NCBI GenBank assembly: GCA_027450125.1
Contig: DAIDKG010000501.1
Location: 1-5,220, forward strand
DNA: 5,220 nt
Reading direction: 5' to 3'
Source of the DNA: Bordetella sp.
GTDB lineage: Bacteria; Pseudomonadota; Gammaproteobacteria; Burkholderiales; Burkholderiaceae_B
This document shows, in pieces, positions 1-5,220 of the stretch (its first letter is position 1; every line of letters starts with the position of its first letter). The notes below the pieces were generated by a model. That model did no database searches. It was not told where the DNA came from and saw nothing but the letters and a program-made list of their open reading frames with translations. Made by a program: the position numbers and the translations under genes.

Positions 1-456
1 CAGCGATTCGGTGGCCAGCGCCATGTCGGCCTGCTCGTGCAGCACCATCTCGGCCAACTGGCCCGGACTGCCTTCGGCCAGGGACAGGTGCACCTTGGGA
101 AATTGCTTGCGGAACTCGGGAATGACTCGCGGCAGCAGGTAGCGCGCCTGGGTGTGCGTGCAGGCGATCACCAGCCCGCCCTCGTCGCGCCGCGCGTATT
201 CGTCGCTGACTTTCTTGAGATTGTCGACCTCGCGCATGATGCGGTCGATGACCTGCGCCACGGCCTGGCCAGGCTTGGTCAGGCCCTTGATGCGCTTGCC
301 GTGGCGCTCGAATATCTTCAGTCCCAGCTCGTCCTCGAACTCGATTACGGCCTTGGATACCCCGGGCTGCGAGGTATAGAGCGTCCGGGCGGCCTCGGTG
401 AGGTTGTAGTCGCGCCGGATGGTTTCGCGCACGAAGCGAAATTGCTGAAGATTCAT
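1..456 (-). CDS. cysB: CysB-family LysR-type transcriptional regulator, N-terminal part (runs off left edge)
   Basis: Reading leftward from the ATG at 456-454, 152 codons stay open to the window edge. The protein starts MNLQQFRFVRETIRRDYNLT, the CysB/Cbl form of the LysR winged helix-turn-helix. The HTH lies at about residues 18-40 (LTEAARTLYTSQPGVSK), followed by EDELGLKIFERHGKR and a linker helix to about 90. The effector domain then opens with ACTHTQARY, placing T100, T102 and Q103 where Klebsiella/E. coli CysB contacts sulfate, and continues with the family's EGSP and ADMALATES segments. CysB proteins activate sulfate and sulfur-source genes in response to N-acetylserine, act in the cytoplasm as tetramers, and repress their own gene. 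No good Shine-Dalgarno precedes the ATG, but the alignment to CysB leaves no other start. Upstream is an extremely AT-rich control region. The family is secure. Whether it is the main CysB or a paralogue such as Cbl/SsuR cannot be settled without the C-terminus. Confidence 0.88.
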   Translation of the reverse strand, partial: MNLQQFRFVRETIRRDYNLTEAARTLYTSQPGVSKAVIEFEDELGLKIFERHGKRIKGLTKPGQAVAQVIDRIMREVDNLKKVSDEYARRDEGGLVIACTHTQARYLLPRVIPEFRKQFPKVHLSLAEGSPGQLAEMVLHEQADMALATESL

Positions 457-483
457 GACGAGGCCTGCAGTAGTGACGGCCCA

Positions 484-489
484 ATTATA
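484..489 (-). promoter_or_regulatory. Candidate -10 box of the cysB promoter
   Basis: The minus strand reads a perfect TATAAT at 489-484, about 28 bp before the cysB ATG, which would give a leader of roughly 20 nt. No good -35 hexamer lies 16-18 bp upstream; the bases there are themselves AT-rich, including a second TATAAT at 512-507. The box overlaps the left arm of the inverted repeat at 486-521, as expected if a bound regulator blocks or modulates RNA polymerase. The position is sensible, but in so AT-rich a stretch a TATAAT match could occur by chance. Confidence 0.45.
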
Positions 490-521
490 AGTAATAAAGA
501 AATAAAATTATATTACTTATA
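486..521. promoter_or_regulatory. 11-bp inverted repeat upstream of cysB, possible autoregulatory operator
   Basis: TATAAGTAATA at 486-496 is mirrored exactly by TATTACTTATA at 511-521, with a 14-bp spacer. The arm centres are 25 bp apart, a little over two helical turns, which suits a dimeric or tetrameric LysR-type protein. The repeat lies in the 107-bp gap between the MFS stop and the cysB start and overlaps the best -10 box. CysB proteins are known to bind AT-rich sites and to repress their own gene, so a CysB operator is the simplest reading. That assignment is inference; only the repeat is directly seen. Confidence 0.5.
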
Positions 522-522
522 T

Positions 523-541
523 TTATATATTTAGTATATAA
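523..541. repeat. Second inverted repeat in the AT island, 7-bp arms
   Basis: TTATATA at 523-529 is mirrored by TATATAA at 535-541, with the 5-bp spacer TTTAG. It directly follows the 11-bp repeat and completes the 59-bp AT-rich stretch. It could be an accessory regulator site for cysB. It is too AT-rich to act as a strong hairpin, and so poor in G/C that chance symmetry is a real alternative. Confidence 0.35.
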
Positions 542-563
542 GGCTGCAGCGGCGCAAGGGGCC

Positions 564-1763
564 TCATCCGTGCCCGGCGCGGCGTCTTTCGACGAAAAAA
601 TTGACCAGCGCGCCGACAGCCATCAGCGCGGCGGTGCCGAGAAAGACCGAGCGCATGCCGACATGCCCACCGACGAACCCCCCGCCCAGCGGCCCGAGCA
701 CCTGCCCGGCATATTGCGCCGACACGGAGTAGCCGAGCGCGCCGCCGACGATGGTCTCCGGCACGTTGTGGCGGATGACGCTGGCGATGCAGGGCAGCAG
801 GCCGCCCAGCGCCAGGCCCATCAGAAAGCGCAGGGCGATGAGCTGCCAGCTGCGCGTCACGAACGCCTGGGGGACCAGCAGCAGCGCGGCGACGGACAGG
901 CAGGCGATGATGATGCGCCAGTGCCCGACGCGGTCGGCCAGGCGTCCCAGGCGCGAGGAGGACAGAATGCTGCCCAGGGCCGCCGCCGACATCACCAGGC
1001 CGGCGACGAAGGTCACCCGCGCCGGTTCGACCAGTTGTGCCACATAGACCGTGATGATGGGCTCGATCGACATATTGGCGAACATCAGCAGCAGGCCGGT
1101 CGCAAGCATGGCGACCAGCGGCCGCTTGTCCGGAATCCGTGCCCACCCGCCTGCCCTGCGCGCCCGCGCCCCGCTCCCATGCGCTTGCTCGCGGACCAGG
1201 AGGATCGTGCCCAGGAAGGTGACGAAAATGACGCCGCCCGCCATCAGGAAAGTATTGCGGATGCCAATGAGCGGCGGCAGCAGCCCGCCGATCAGCGGAC
1301 CCACCAGATTGCCTCCCATGATGCCCGCCGAGAGCACGCCGAGCGCCCAGCCGGAGCGGTCCTTGGGCGTCTGGGACGCAACCAGCACGGTCGATCCCGA
1401 AGCATAGCCGCCCAGCAGACCCGCCAGCAGCCTGAGCAGCACCAGTTGCCCGATGCTGTGGGCCATGCCGAGCAGGGACATGGCGATCGCCATGCCCAGG
1501 CTTGCCCGGATCAGCATGAGCTTGCGGCCGTAGCGGTCGGCCAGCCGGCCCCACAAGGGCGCGGTCAAAGCCGCCGAGAAGAAGGTCGCGCCATAGGCGA
1601 TGCCCGACCATTGCACGATGGCTGCATGGCCACGCACCCCCAGCTGCTCGACATACAAGGGCAGAAACGGCAGCAGCAGCGTCATCGCCACGATCGTGGT
1701 GAAAGAGCCGAAGACGCAAACGATCAGATTGCGTTTCCAGTGTTCGTTGCTGTCGTCGGTCAT
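564..1763 (-). CDS. MFS drug:H+ antiporter, MdtG-like (DHA1 family, 12 TM)
   Basis: This 399-residue inner-membrane transporter of the major facilitator superfamily probably exports small drugs or metabolites in exchange for protons. Motif A is clear after TM2 (GRLADRYGRKLML, residues 72-84) and echoed in the second half (GRLADRVGHWRI, 273-284). The antiporter motif C in TM5 is exact: G142-x8-G151-x3-G155-P156-x2-G159-G160. The N-terminus (HWKRNLIV, PFLPLYVEQLGV, then WSGIAYG) closely resembles E. coli MdtG, which is about the same length. I chose the ATG at 1763-1761 from that likeness; the frame stays open 62 codons further upstream, but that stretch is Pro/Ala/Gly/Thr-rich and not transporter-like. 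No strong Shine-Dalgarno is visible; a GAGG lies about 17 nt upstream. Codon bias matches the neighbours, so recent transfer is not indicated. It lies between lptF and cysB on the same strand but is probably its own transcript. The substrate is unknown. Confidence 0.9.
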   Translation of the reverse strand: MTDDSNEHWKRNLIVCVFGSFTTIVAMTLLLPFLPLYVEQLGVRGHAAIVQWSGIAYGATFFSAALTAPLWGRLADRYGRKLMLIRASLGMAIAMSLLGMAHSIGQLVLLRLLAGLLGGYASGSTVLVASQTPKDRSGWALGVLSAGIMGGNLVGPLIGGLLPPLIGIRNTFLMAGGVIFVTFLGTILLVREQAHGSGARARRAGGWARIPDKRPLVAMLATGLLLMFANMSIEPIITVYVAQLVEPARVTFVAGLVMSAAALGSILSSSRLGRLADRVGHWRIIIACLSVAALLLVPQAFVTRSWQLIALRFLMGLALGGLLPCIASVIRHNVPETIVGGALGYSVSAQYAGQVLGPLGGGFVGGHVGMRSVFLGTAALMAVGALVNFFVERRRAGHG

Positions 1764-1992
1764 GGTATGGGCGCTGGGTGCCTCGCGGCGTGTGGCGGTC
1801 CGCGCGGATGCGCCGGGCCCATCCGCGCAAGGGCGTGAGAACGCCTGCGGCCCATTATGCCCAGCCAGCCAAGCCGGCACAAAGGAACTGGCCATCCTAG
1901 TACCCGTAGTGCCAGCGCCGGCCTGCGTTCCGCCTGAGCCCTGTCCCACAGGTGCGCCAGCAAAAGAAAAAACGCCAGTCCAGACCGGGCCA

Positions 1993-2038
1993 GTCGCAAA
2001 CCGCAGCGATATCCAGGGATATCGCGAGGATTTGCAAC
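1993..2038. promoter_or_regulatory. Long dyad-symmetric element, possible operator
   Basis: The core GCGATATCCAGGGATATCGC (2006-2025) has perfect 9-bp arms around AG. Symmetry about the same centre (2015.5) continues outward: GCAAA at 1996-2000 faces TTTGC at 2031-2035, and GT at 1993-1994 faces AC at 2037-2038. In all 17 of 23 opposed positions pair. No T-tract follows on either strand, so a Rho-independent terminator is unlikely, and the 2-bp centre is more like a protein site than an RNA hairpin. It sits about 56-100 bp past the lptF stop and over 240 bp before the MFS start. It could control the MFS transcript or be a dispersed intergenic repeat. I do not recognise the bound protein. Confidence 0.5.
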
Positions 2039-2053
2039 GACGCCACGGCCTGA

Positions 2054-2074
2054 ACCGGCGCTTTTCGTGCCGGC
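2054..2074 (-). terminator. Weak terminator-like hairpin downstream of lptF
   Basis: On the minus strand, 20 nt after the lptF stop, GCCGGCAC and GCGCCGGT flank the loop GAAAA. The stem has five G:C pairs, a closing G·U, one A·C mismatch and an inner C:G pair. Only two U residues and then CAGG follow, so it lacks a proper U-tract. It may mark the 3' end of lptF mRNA or merely stabilise it. It is suggestive only. Confidence 0.28.
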
Positions 2075-2094
2075 GTGCCTGTTGGGAAGGGGCG

Positions 2095-3198
2095 CTAGGC
2101 CTGCTGCTTGGGTGCCTTCACGCGCAGCCTGTGCATCAGCAGGAGCGCAAACAGCCCCAGCACGAGCGCATGTATTGCCCATACGCCCAGGCCGAAGCTG
2201 AGCTTGCCGTCGCCGATCCATGCGCGCGACAGGTTGATGAGGTTCATGTAGATCATCGCCACCAGGGCGGCGATCAGCAGGTCGCCCGAGCGGCCCAGGC
2301 GCGGATTGACCGCGCCCAGCGGAATCGCCAGCAAGGCGAGGTTGAGCGCCGCCAGCGGCATGGAAATGCGCCACATCACCTGCGACCAGCTCTCGGCCGT
2401 GTTGTCGACCATGAGCTGCCGCGTGCTGCGCGCCTTGCTGGAGCTGTCGGCCTTTTTCTTGGCTTCGGCGATGGGGTCCGTGGACGAGCGGCTTTCCAGG
2501 CGCAATCCGTAGTGTTCGAAATTGACCAGGCGGATTTCCGGCGTCCCGAGCTTGAGATCGTAACGATGCCCTTTGTCGAGCACCACAAAGCGGTCGCCGT
2601 TGGGCATGACCTCGGTGTGCGCGCTGTGCGCAGTGATCACGCTGTGCCATTGCGGATCGATCAGACGTGCGAAAACGACGCCCAGATCCTGGTTCGGCTG
2701 GGCCGGATCCTCGGCAAAGAACACGCGCCGCCCGCCCTCGGATTCGACGAACTGCCCGGCCGTGACCTTGGACAGATCGGAGCGCTGCTCGTAACGGTCC
2801 CGGTATTCGCCAATCTGCCGGTACGACCAGGGCGCGGCCACGGTGGTGAACCAGGCGGTGACCACCGCCACGGGCACCGCCACGGTCAGCACCGGCTTGA
2901 GCCAGTCGGTCAGCGACAGCCCGCTGGCGAACCACACCACCATTTCGGATTCGCGGTAGTTGCGCGTCACCGTGGTCAGCACAGCGATGAAGAGCGACAC
3001 CAGCAAAATGATGGGCATGGCCGTGATGGTCGACAGCGCAGCCAGGCCCATGACCACATTGGCGCCGATGTTGCCGGCGGCAGCCTCGCCCAGAAGGCGC
3101 ACCAGCAGCACGCTGACCCACACGATCAACAGAGTGGAGAACACCACGCCGCCATGGCTCGTGATCTCGCTGACGACGGAGCGCTTGAATAAAGACAT
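2095..3198 (-). CDS. lptF: LPS export system permease LptF
   Basis: LptF pairs with LptG as the membrane half of the LptB2FG ABC transporter, which extracts lipopolysaccharide from the inner membrane and feeds it to the LptC-LptA bridge. The product is 367 residues (E. coli LptF is 366). Three N-terminal TM helices (about 13-36, 46-75, 100-122) precede a periplasmic beta-jellyroll (about 125-265) and three C-terminal helices (about 275-297, 305-324, 336-357). LptF-type signatures are LVRLLGEAAAGNIGANVV (31-48), the cytoplasmic coupling segment YRESEMVVWFASGLS (81-95) with the conserved glutamate at 85, and IPLGAVNPRLGR (292-303); GDGKLSFGLGVW (329-340) also aligns with E. coli LptF, and together these exclude LptG. 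The start MSLFKRSVVSEI fits the family though no clear Shine-Dalgarno precedes it. The stop is TAG. It is divergent from pepA, as in E. coli, but lptG does not follow. No lesion is visible, so it should be functional and probably essential. Confidence 0.96.
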   Translation of the reverse strand: MSLFKRSVVSEITSHGGVVFSTLLIVWVSVLLVRLLGEAAAGNIGANVVMGLAALSTITAMPIILLVSLFIAVLTTVTRNYRESEMVVWFASGLSLTDWLKPVLTVAVPVAVVTAWFTTVAAPWSYRQIGEYRDRYEQRSDLSKVTAGQFVESEGGRRVFFAEDPAQPNQDLGVVFARLIDPQWHSVITAHSAHTEVMPNGDRFVVLDKGHRYDLKLGTPEIRLVNFEHYGLRLESRSSTDPIAEAKKKADSSSKARSTRQLMVDNTAESWSQVMWRISMPLAALNLALLAIPLGAVNPRLGRSGDLLIAALVAMIYMNLINLSRAWIGDGKLSFGLGVWAIHALVLGLFALLLMHRLRVKAPKQQA

Positions 3199-3219
3199 GA
3201 GTGAATTTTGGGGGATAAT
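3192..3219 (+). promoter_or_regulatory. Candidate sigma-70 promoter for pepA
   Basis: AAGACA (3192-3197, four of six consensus bases) and GATAAT (3214-3219, five of six) are separated by 16 bp. Transcription would start near 3226 and leave a leader of about 147 nt before pepA. The -35 hexamer overlaps the lptF start codon (3198-3196), so this promoter would lie over the beginning of the divergent gene. No equally good minus-strand promoter for lptF was found. This is a consensus match only. Confidence 0.35.
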
Positions 3220-3372
3220 CCCGTAGGACAACGCGGCCCGCAGCTTGGTCCGTCCGGCCTGCCGATTTATCTGATCGGCCTGCATGGCCGACCCGACGAT
3301 CAAGCAAGCCGGCCGGCAACCTCGCAAGCCAACCACGACGGCCGAACTCGGTCCATCCCGGAAAACAGAGTC
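3199..3372. other. Divergent lptF/pepA intergenic control region
   Basis: These 174 bp must hold the promoters of both lptF and pepA. Visible elements are the GATAAT box near the lptF end, an inverted repeat GCCGAT-N7-ATCGGC (3261-3266 and 3274-3279), a direct repeat CGGCCTGC (3255-3262 and 3276-3283) with a 21-bp period, and the palindrome GCCGGCCGGC (3308-3317). The pepA frame stays open through it from about 3208, but the translated stretch is not PepA-like and the family start is the ATG at 3373. Confidence 0.7.
3255..3283. repeat. Direct repeat plus inverted repeat in the pepA leader
   Basis: Two exact CGGCCTGC copies begin 21 bp apart, close to two helical turns. Nested between and overlapping them is the perfect inverted repeat GCCGAT-TTATCTG-ATCGGC. 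It would lie in the pepA 5' leader if the upstream promoter is used, either as an operator or as an RNA hairpin with a 7-nt loop. No U-tract follows. Short repeats rich in CGGCC are common in GC-rich DNA, so function is uncertain. Confidence 0.35.
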
Positions 3373-4887
3373 ATGGAATTTAGCACACAGACCACGGCAT
3401 CCCCCCATCAAATCAAGACTGCCGCACTGGCGGCGGGCGTCTACGCCGACGGCCAGTTGAGCCCGGCTGCCGATGTGCTCGACCGCGCAGCGGGCGGCCG
3501 CCTGCGTGCCGTCGCCAAGGCCGAATTCCGCGGCCGGCTGGGCAGCACGCTGGTGCTGCGCGACCTGCCGGGCGTGGCGGCCCAGCGCCTGGTCCTGGTG
3601 GGCCTGGGCAAGCGCGAGGAATACAACGCCCGCGCGCATGCCGGCGCCGAGCAGGCCTTTGCGGCCTATTGCGTCTCGGCCCGCCTGACCGAAGGCGTCT
3701 CGACCCTGGCCGCCAATGAGATCAGCGGCACCGCGTCGATACGCGACCGCACCCGTGCCGCGGCCATCGCGGCCGGCAACGCGACTTATCACTACGACGC
3801 CACGCTCGGCAAGCCCGATGCCGACGCACGCCCCAGGCTCAAGAAGATCGTCCAGATCGTCGAACGGTCCGACGCCTCGGCCGCGCAGCAGGGCCTGAAG
3901 GAAGGCGCGGCCATCGCGCAAGGCATGAAGCTGGCCAAGACCCTGGGCAACCTGCCCGCCAACATTTGCACCCCGGCCTACCTGGGCGAGCAGGCCAGGA
4001 AGCTCGCCCGCGAGTTCAAGTCCATCAAGGTCCAGGTGCTCGAGCACAAGCAGATCGAGGCGCTGGGCATGGGTTCCTTTTTGTCGGTGGCGCGCGGCTC
4101 GTACGAACCGCCGCGCTTCATCGTGCTGCGCCACGCCGGCAAGACGCCCGCCGCCAAAGCCAAGGCAAAGAATCCGGCCGGCCCAGTGGTGCTGGTGGGC
4201 AAGGGCATCACTTTCGACTCGGGCGGCATCTCGATCAAGCCGGCCGCCAACATGGACGAAATGAAATTCGACATGTGCGGCGCAGCCAGCGTGCTGGGAA
4301 CCTTCCGCACGCTCGCCGAACTCGACCTGCCGTACGAAGTCGTCGGCCTGGTGGCCTGCTGCGAGAACATGCCCAGCGGCCGCGCCAACCGGCCGGGCGA
4401 CGTGGTCACCAGCATGTCGGGCCAGACCATCGAAATCCTCAACACCGACGCCGAAGGCCGCCTGATCCTGTGCGATGCCCTCACCTATGCCGAGCGGTTC
4501 AAGCCGGCTGCCGTGATCGATATCGCCACGCTCACCGGCGCCTGCGTGGTGGCCCTGGGCAGCGTCAACACCGGCCTGTTCTCGCCCGACGATGAACTTG
4601 CCGACGCCCTGCTGGCCGCCGGCAAGCAGGCGCTGGACCCGGCATGGCGCATGCCGCTGGACGACGCCTATCAAGAGCAGCTCAAGTCCAATTTCGCCGA
4701 CATCGCCAACATCGGTGGTCCCAAGGCCGGCGCCGTCACGGCCGCCTGCTTCCTGTCGCGCTTTGCCAAGGCCTACCCCTGGGCGCACCTGGACATCGCC
4801 GGCACGGCCTGGAAGAGCGGCAACGACAAGGGCTCCACGGCCCGGCCGGTACCGCTGCTGGCGCAGTACCTGCTCAACCGCGCCTGA
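3373..4887 (+). CDS. pepA: Cytosol (leucyl) aminopeptidase PepA, M17 family
   Basis: PepA removes N-terminal residues, preferring leucine, from peptides in the cytoplasm as a two-metal hexamer. The product is 504 residues (E. coli PepA is 503). The N-terminal M17 domain spans about 1-165 and the catalytic domain about 190-500. Every expected active-site residue is present at a constant +7 offset from E. coli numbering: K277 and D282 in GKGITFDSGG, K289 in ISIKP, D300 in KFDMCGAAS, and D359, E361 and R363 in the M17 signature NTDAEGRL. I chose the ATG at 3373 because MEFSTQTTASPHQIK matches the betaproteobacterial family start; GGAA 9 nt upstream and AGAG just before the ATG are weak ribosome-site candidates. 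A Lys/Ala-rich insert (about 257-268, TPAAKAKAKNPA) precedes the catalytic core. In E. coli PepA also binds DNA as a XerCD accessory factor and pyrimidine regulator; nothing here tests that. It is divergent from lptF and followed by holC, a conserved arrangement. Confidence 0.97.
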   Translation: MEFSTQTTASPHQIKTAALAAGVYADGQLSPAADVLDRAAGGRLRAVAKAEFRGRLGSTLVLRDLPGVAAQRLVLVGLGKREEYNARAHAGAEQAFAAYCVSARLTEGVSTLAANEISGTASIRDRTRAAAIAAGNATYHYDATLGKPDADARPRLKKIVQIVERSDASAAQQGLKEGAAIAQGMKLAKTLGNLPANICTPAYLGEQARKLAREFKSIKVQVLEHKQIEALGMGSFLSVARGSYEPPRFIVLRHAGKTPAAKAKAKNPAGPVVLVGKGITFDSGGISIKPAANMDEMKFDMCGAASVLGTFRTLAELDLPYEVVGLVACCENMPSGRANRPGDVVTSMSGQTIEILNTDAEGRLILCDALTYAERFKPAAVIDIATLTGACVVALGSVNTGLFSPDDELADALLAAGKQALDPAWRMPLDDAYQEQLKSNFADIANIGGPKAGAVTAACFLSRFAKAYPWAHLDIAGTAWKSGNDKGSTARPVPLLAQYLLNRA

Positions 4888-4982
4888 CCATGGCTGCGCG
4901 GCCAGCACTGCACGCCCGCTTCCCCGCAGCGCAGCCGTCCGGCCCGGGGCAGCGCGGCGGCGGGTTGCGGCAGCGACGATAA
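4888..4982 (+). other. pepA-holC spacer with a 30-codon open frame
   Basis: The 95-bp gap shows no promoter or terminator that I can support, so pepA and holC are probably cotranscribed. An ATG at 4890, three bases after the pepA stop codon begins its last base pair run, opens a 30-codon frame whose TAA (4980-4982) abuts the holC ATG (4983). The peptide is rich in Arg, Ala, Gly and Pro, as random GC-rich sequence would be, and has no recognisable domain. I do not call it a gene. Confidence 0.5.
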
Positions 4983-5220
4983 ATGCGCATCGATTTCGCT
5001 TTCGGCGCGCCCGATCGCCTGCGCTCGGCCTGCCAGACCGCCATCAAGCAGCATCAGGCAGGCAGGCGTCTGGTGGTCTACTGCAGCGACGGCGCCCGGC
5101 TTTCGGCCTTCGACCGCATGTTGTGGGCGCTGGACGATGTGTCCTTCGTGCCACACGTGCTGGCCGGCGACCCGCTGGCGCCCGACACGCCAGTCCTGCT
5201 GACGGCGTCCGATCCCGCCG
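4983..5220 (+). CDS. holC: DNA polymerase III chi subunit HolC, N-terminal part (runs off right edge)
   Basis: Seventy-nine codons and one further base are visible before the window ends. HolC (chi) links the clamp loader, through psi, to the C-terminal tail of single-strand binding protein at the replication fork. The start MRIDFAFGAPDRLRSACQTA is followed by a beta-strand/turn region RRLVVYCSDGARLSAFDRML (28-47) and the family signature LWALDDVSFVPHVLAGDP (47-64), matching LWA...SFVPHNLAG of E. coli HolC; APDTPVLL (66-73) corresponds to its APVEIAW region. E. coli HolC is 147 residues, so about half is expected beyond the edge. The ATG at 4983 directly follows a TAA in another frame; only a poor Shine-Dalgarno is visible. 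Its place after pepA matches the E. coli pepA-holC-valS order, so valS may follow outside the window. Confidence 0.93.
   Translation, partial: MRIDFAFGAPDRLRSACQTAIKQHQAGRRLVVYCSDGARLSAFDRMLWALDDVSFVPHVLAGDPLAPDTPVLLTASDPA

Larger units (their letters stand above)
1764..2094. other. Noncoding interval between lptF and the MFS gene
   Basis: No convincing gene lies in these 331 bp. Open frames through it are extensions or shadows of the flanking genes. From the lptF side it holds a weak terminator-like hairpin (2054-2074), a long dyad (1993-2038), an A-tract on the plus strand (1962-1972) flanked by two CGCCAG copies 18 bp apart, a 13-bp hairpin CCTGT-CCC-ACAGG (1940-1952), and then GC-rich sequence up to the MFS start. 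I could not find a confident sigma-70 promoter for the MFS gene. The best -10-like hexamer on the minus strand (TAGGAT at 1899-1894) has no matching -35. In relatives with the E. coli gene order, lptG would begin on this side of lptF; no remnant is visible. Confidence 0.7.

Noticed and set aside
37..534. Plus-strand open frame of 165 codons ending in the AT island
   Set aside because: It is antisense to the CysB-like gene, and its last part is just translated AT-rich operator sequence.
541..563. Rho-independent terminator after the MFS stop
   Set aside because: There is a GCTGCAGC palindrome (543-550), but no adequate stem and loop followed by a U-tract. The following AT sequence is mixed A and T.
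570..1838. Long plus-strand open frame of 422 codons
   Set aside because: It is antisense to the MFS gene, whose frame encodes motifs A and C and clear TM helices. The plus-strand product is Gln/Arg/Asp/His-rich low-complexity sequence typical of GC-rich shadow frames.
1764..1949. N-terminal extension of the MFS protein by 62 residues
   Set aside because: The MdtG-like alignment begins near residue 9 of the shorter form. The extension has no signal or TM character and is typical random GC-rich coding.
1961..2000. A-tract at 1962-1972 as a minus-strand terminator U-tract
   Set aside because: No stable hairpin directly precedes it on the minus strand. The CTGGCG copies are direct, not inverted, repeats.
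1600..3192. Plus-strand open frame of 530 codons across the MFS start and all of lptF
   Set aside because: It is antisense to two well-recognised genes, with a His/Gln/Arg/Gly-rich product and no domain.
3199..4908. Upstream extension of the lptF frame through the whole pepA region
   Set aside because: The minus frame stays open because pepA is GC-rich. The LptF family start is at 3198, and the upstream translation is antisense to pepA with no LptF or other domain.
1..5220. Mobile element, CRISPR array, tRNA/rRNA, riboswitch or toxin-antitoxin pair
   Set aside because: I saw no transposase-like frame, no regularly spaced repeats, no tRNA-like fold and no paired small genes. Nearly all the sequence is explained by five core-type genes.

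Overview
The window looks like ordinary chromosomal core sequence from a high-GC betaproteobacterium, most likely an Alcaligenaceae member of the Bordetella/Achromobacter type. The reasons are the strongly GC-biased third codon positions, a PepA of 504 residues and an LptF of 367 residues that read like those genera, and a holC directly after pepA. The genus is inferred from remembered protein sequences, not from a search.

Layout from left to right: (1) 1-456, minus strand: the N-terminal 152 codons of a CysB-family LysR regulator that runs off the left edge. (2) 457-563: its upstream region, holding a 59-bp island with only four G/C bases, two inverted repeats and TATAAT boxes; this is the most likely cysB promoter and operator. 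(3) 564-1763, minus: a 12-TM major facilitator drug:H+ antiporter of the MdtG type. (4) 1764-2094: 331 bp without a convincing gene, holding a long dyad-symmetric element and a possible weak terminator for lptF. (5) 2095-3198, minus: lptF, a permease subunit of the lipopolysaccharide exporter. (6) 3199-3372: the divergent lptF/pepA control region. (7) 3373-4887, plus: pepA, leucyl aminopeptidase, with its active site intact. (8) 4888-4982: short gap. (9) 4983-5220, plus: the 5' part of holC, the chi subunit of DNA polymerase III, cut by the right edge.

The divergent lptF / pepA-holC block matches the arrangement known from E. coli. The usual next gene, lptG, is not beside lptF here: a 331-bp gap, the MFS gene and cysB occupy that side. 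The genes do not form one pathway. They cover sulfur-responsive regulation, drug efflux, LPS transport to the outer membrane, peptide turnover and replication.

I found no mobile element, CRISPR array, RNA gene, toxin-antitoxin pair or defence system, and no convincing undescribed multi-gene system. The items most worth a second look are noncoding: the dyad at 1993-2038, the AT island at 483-541, and the missing lptG.
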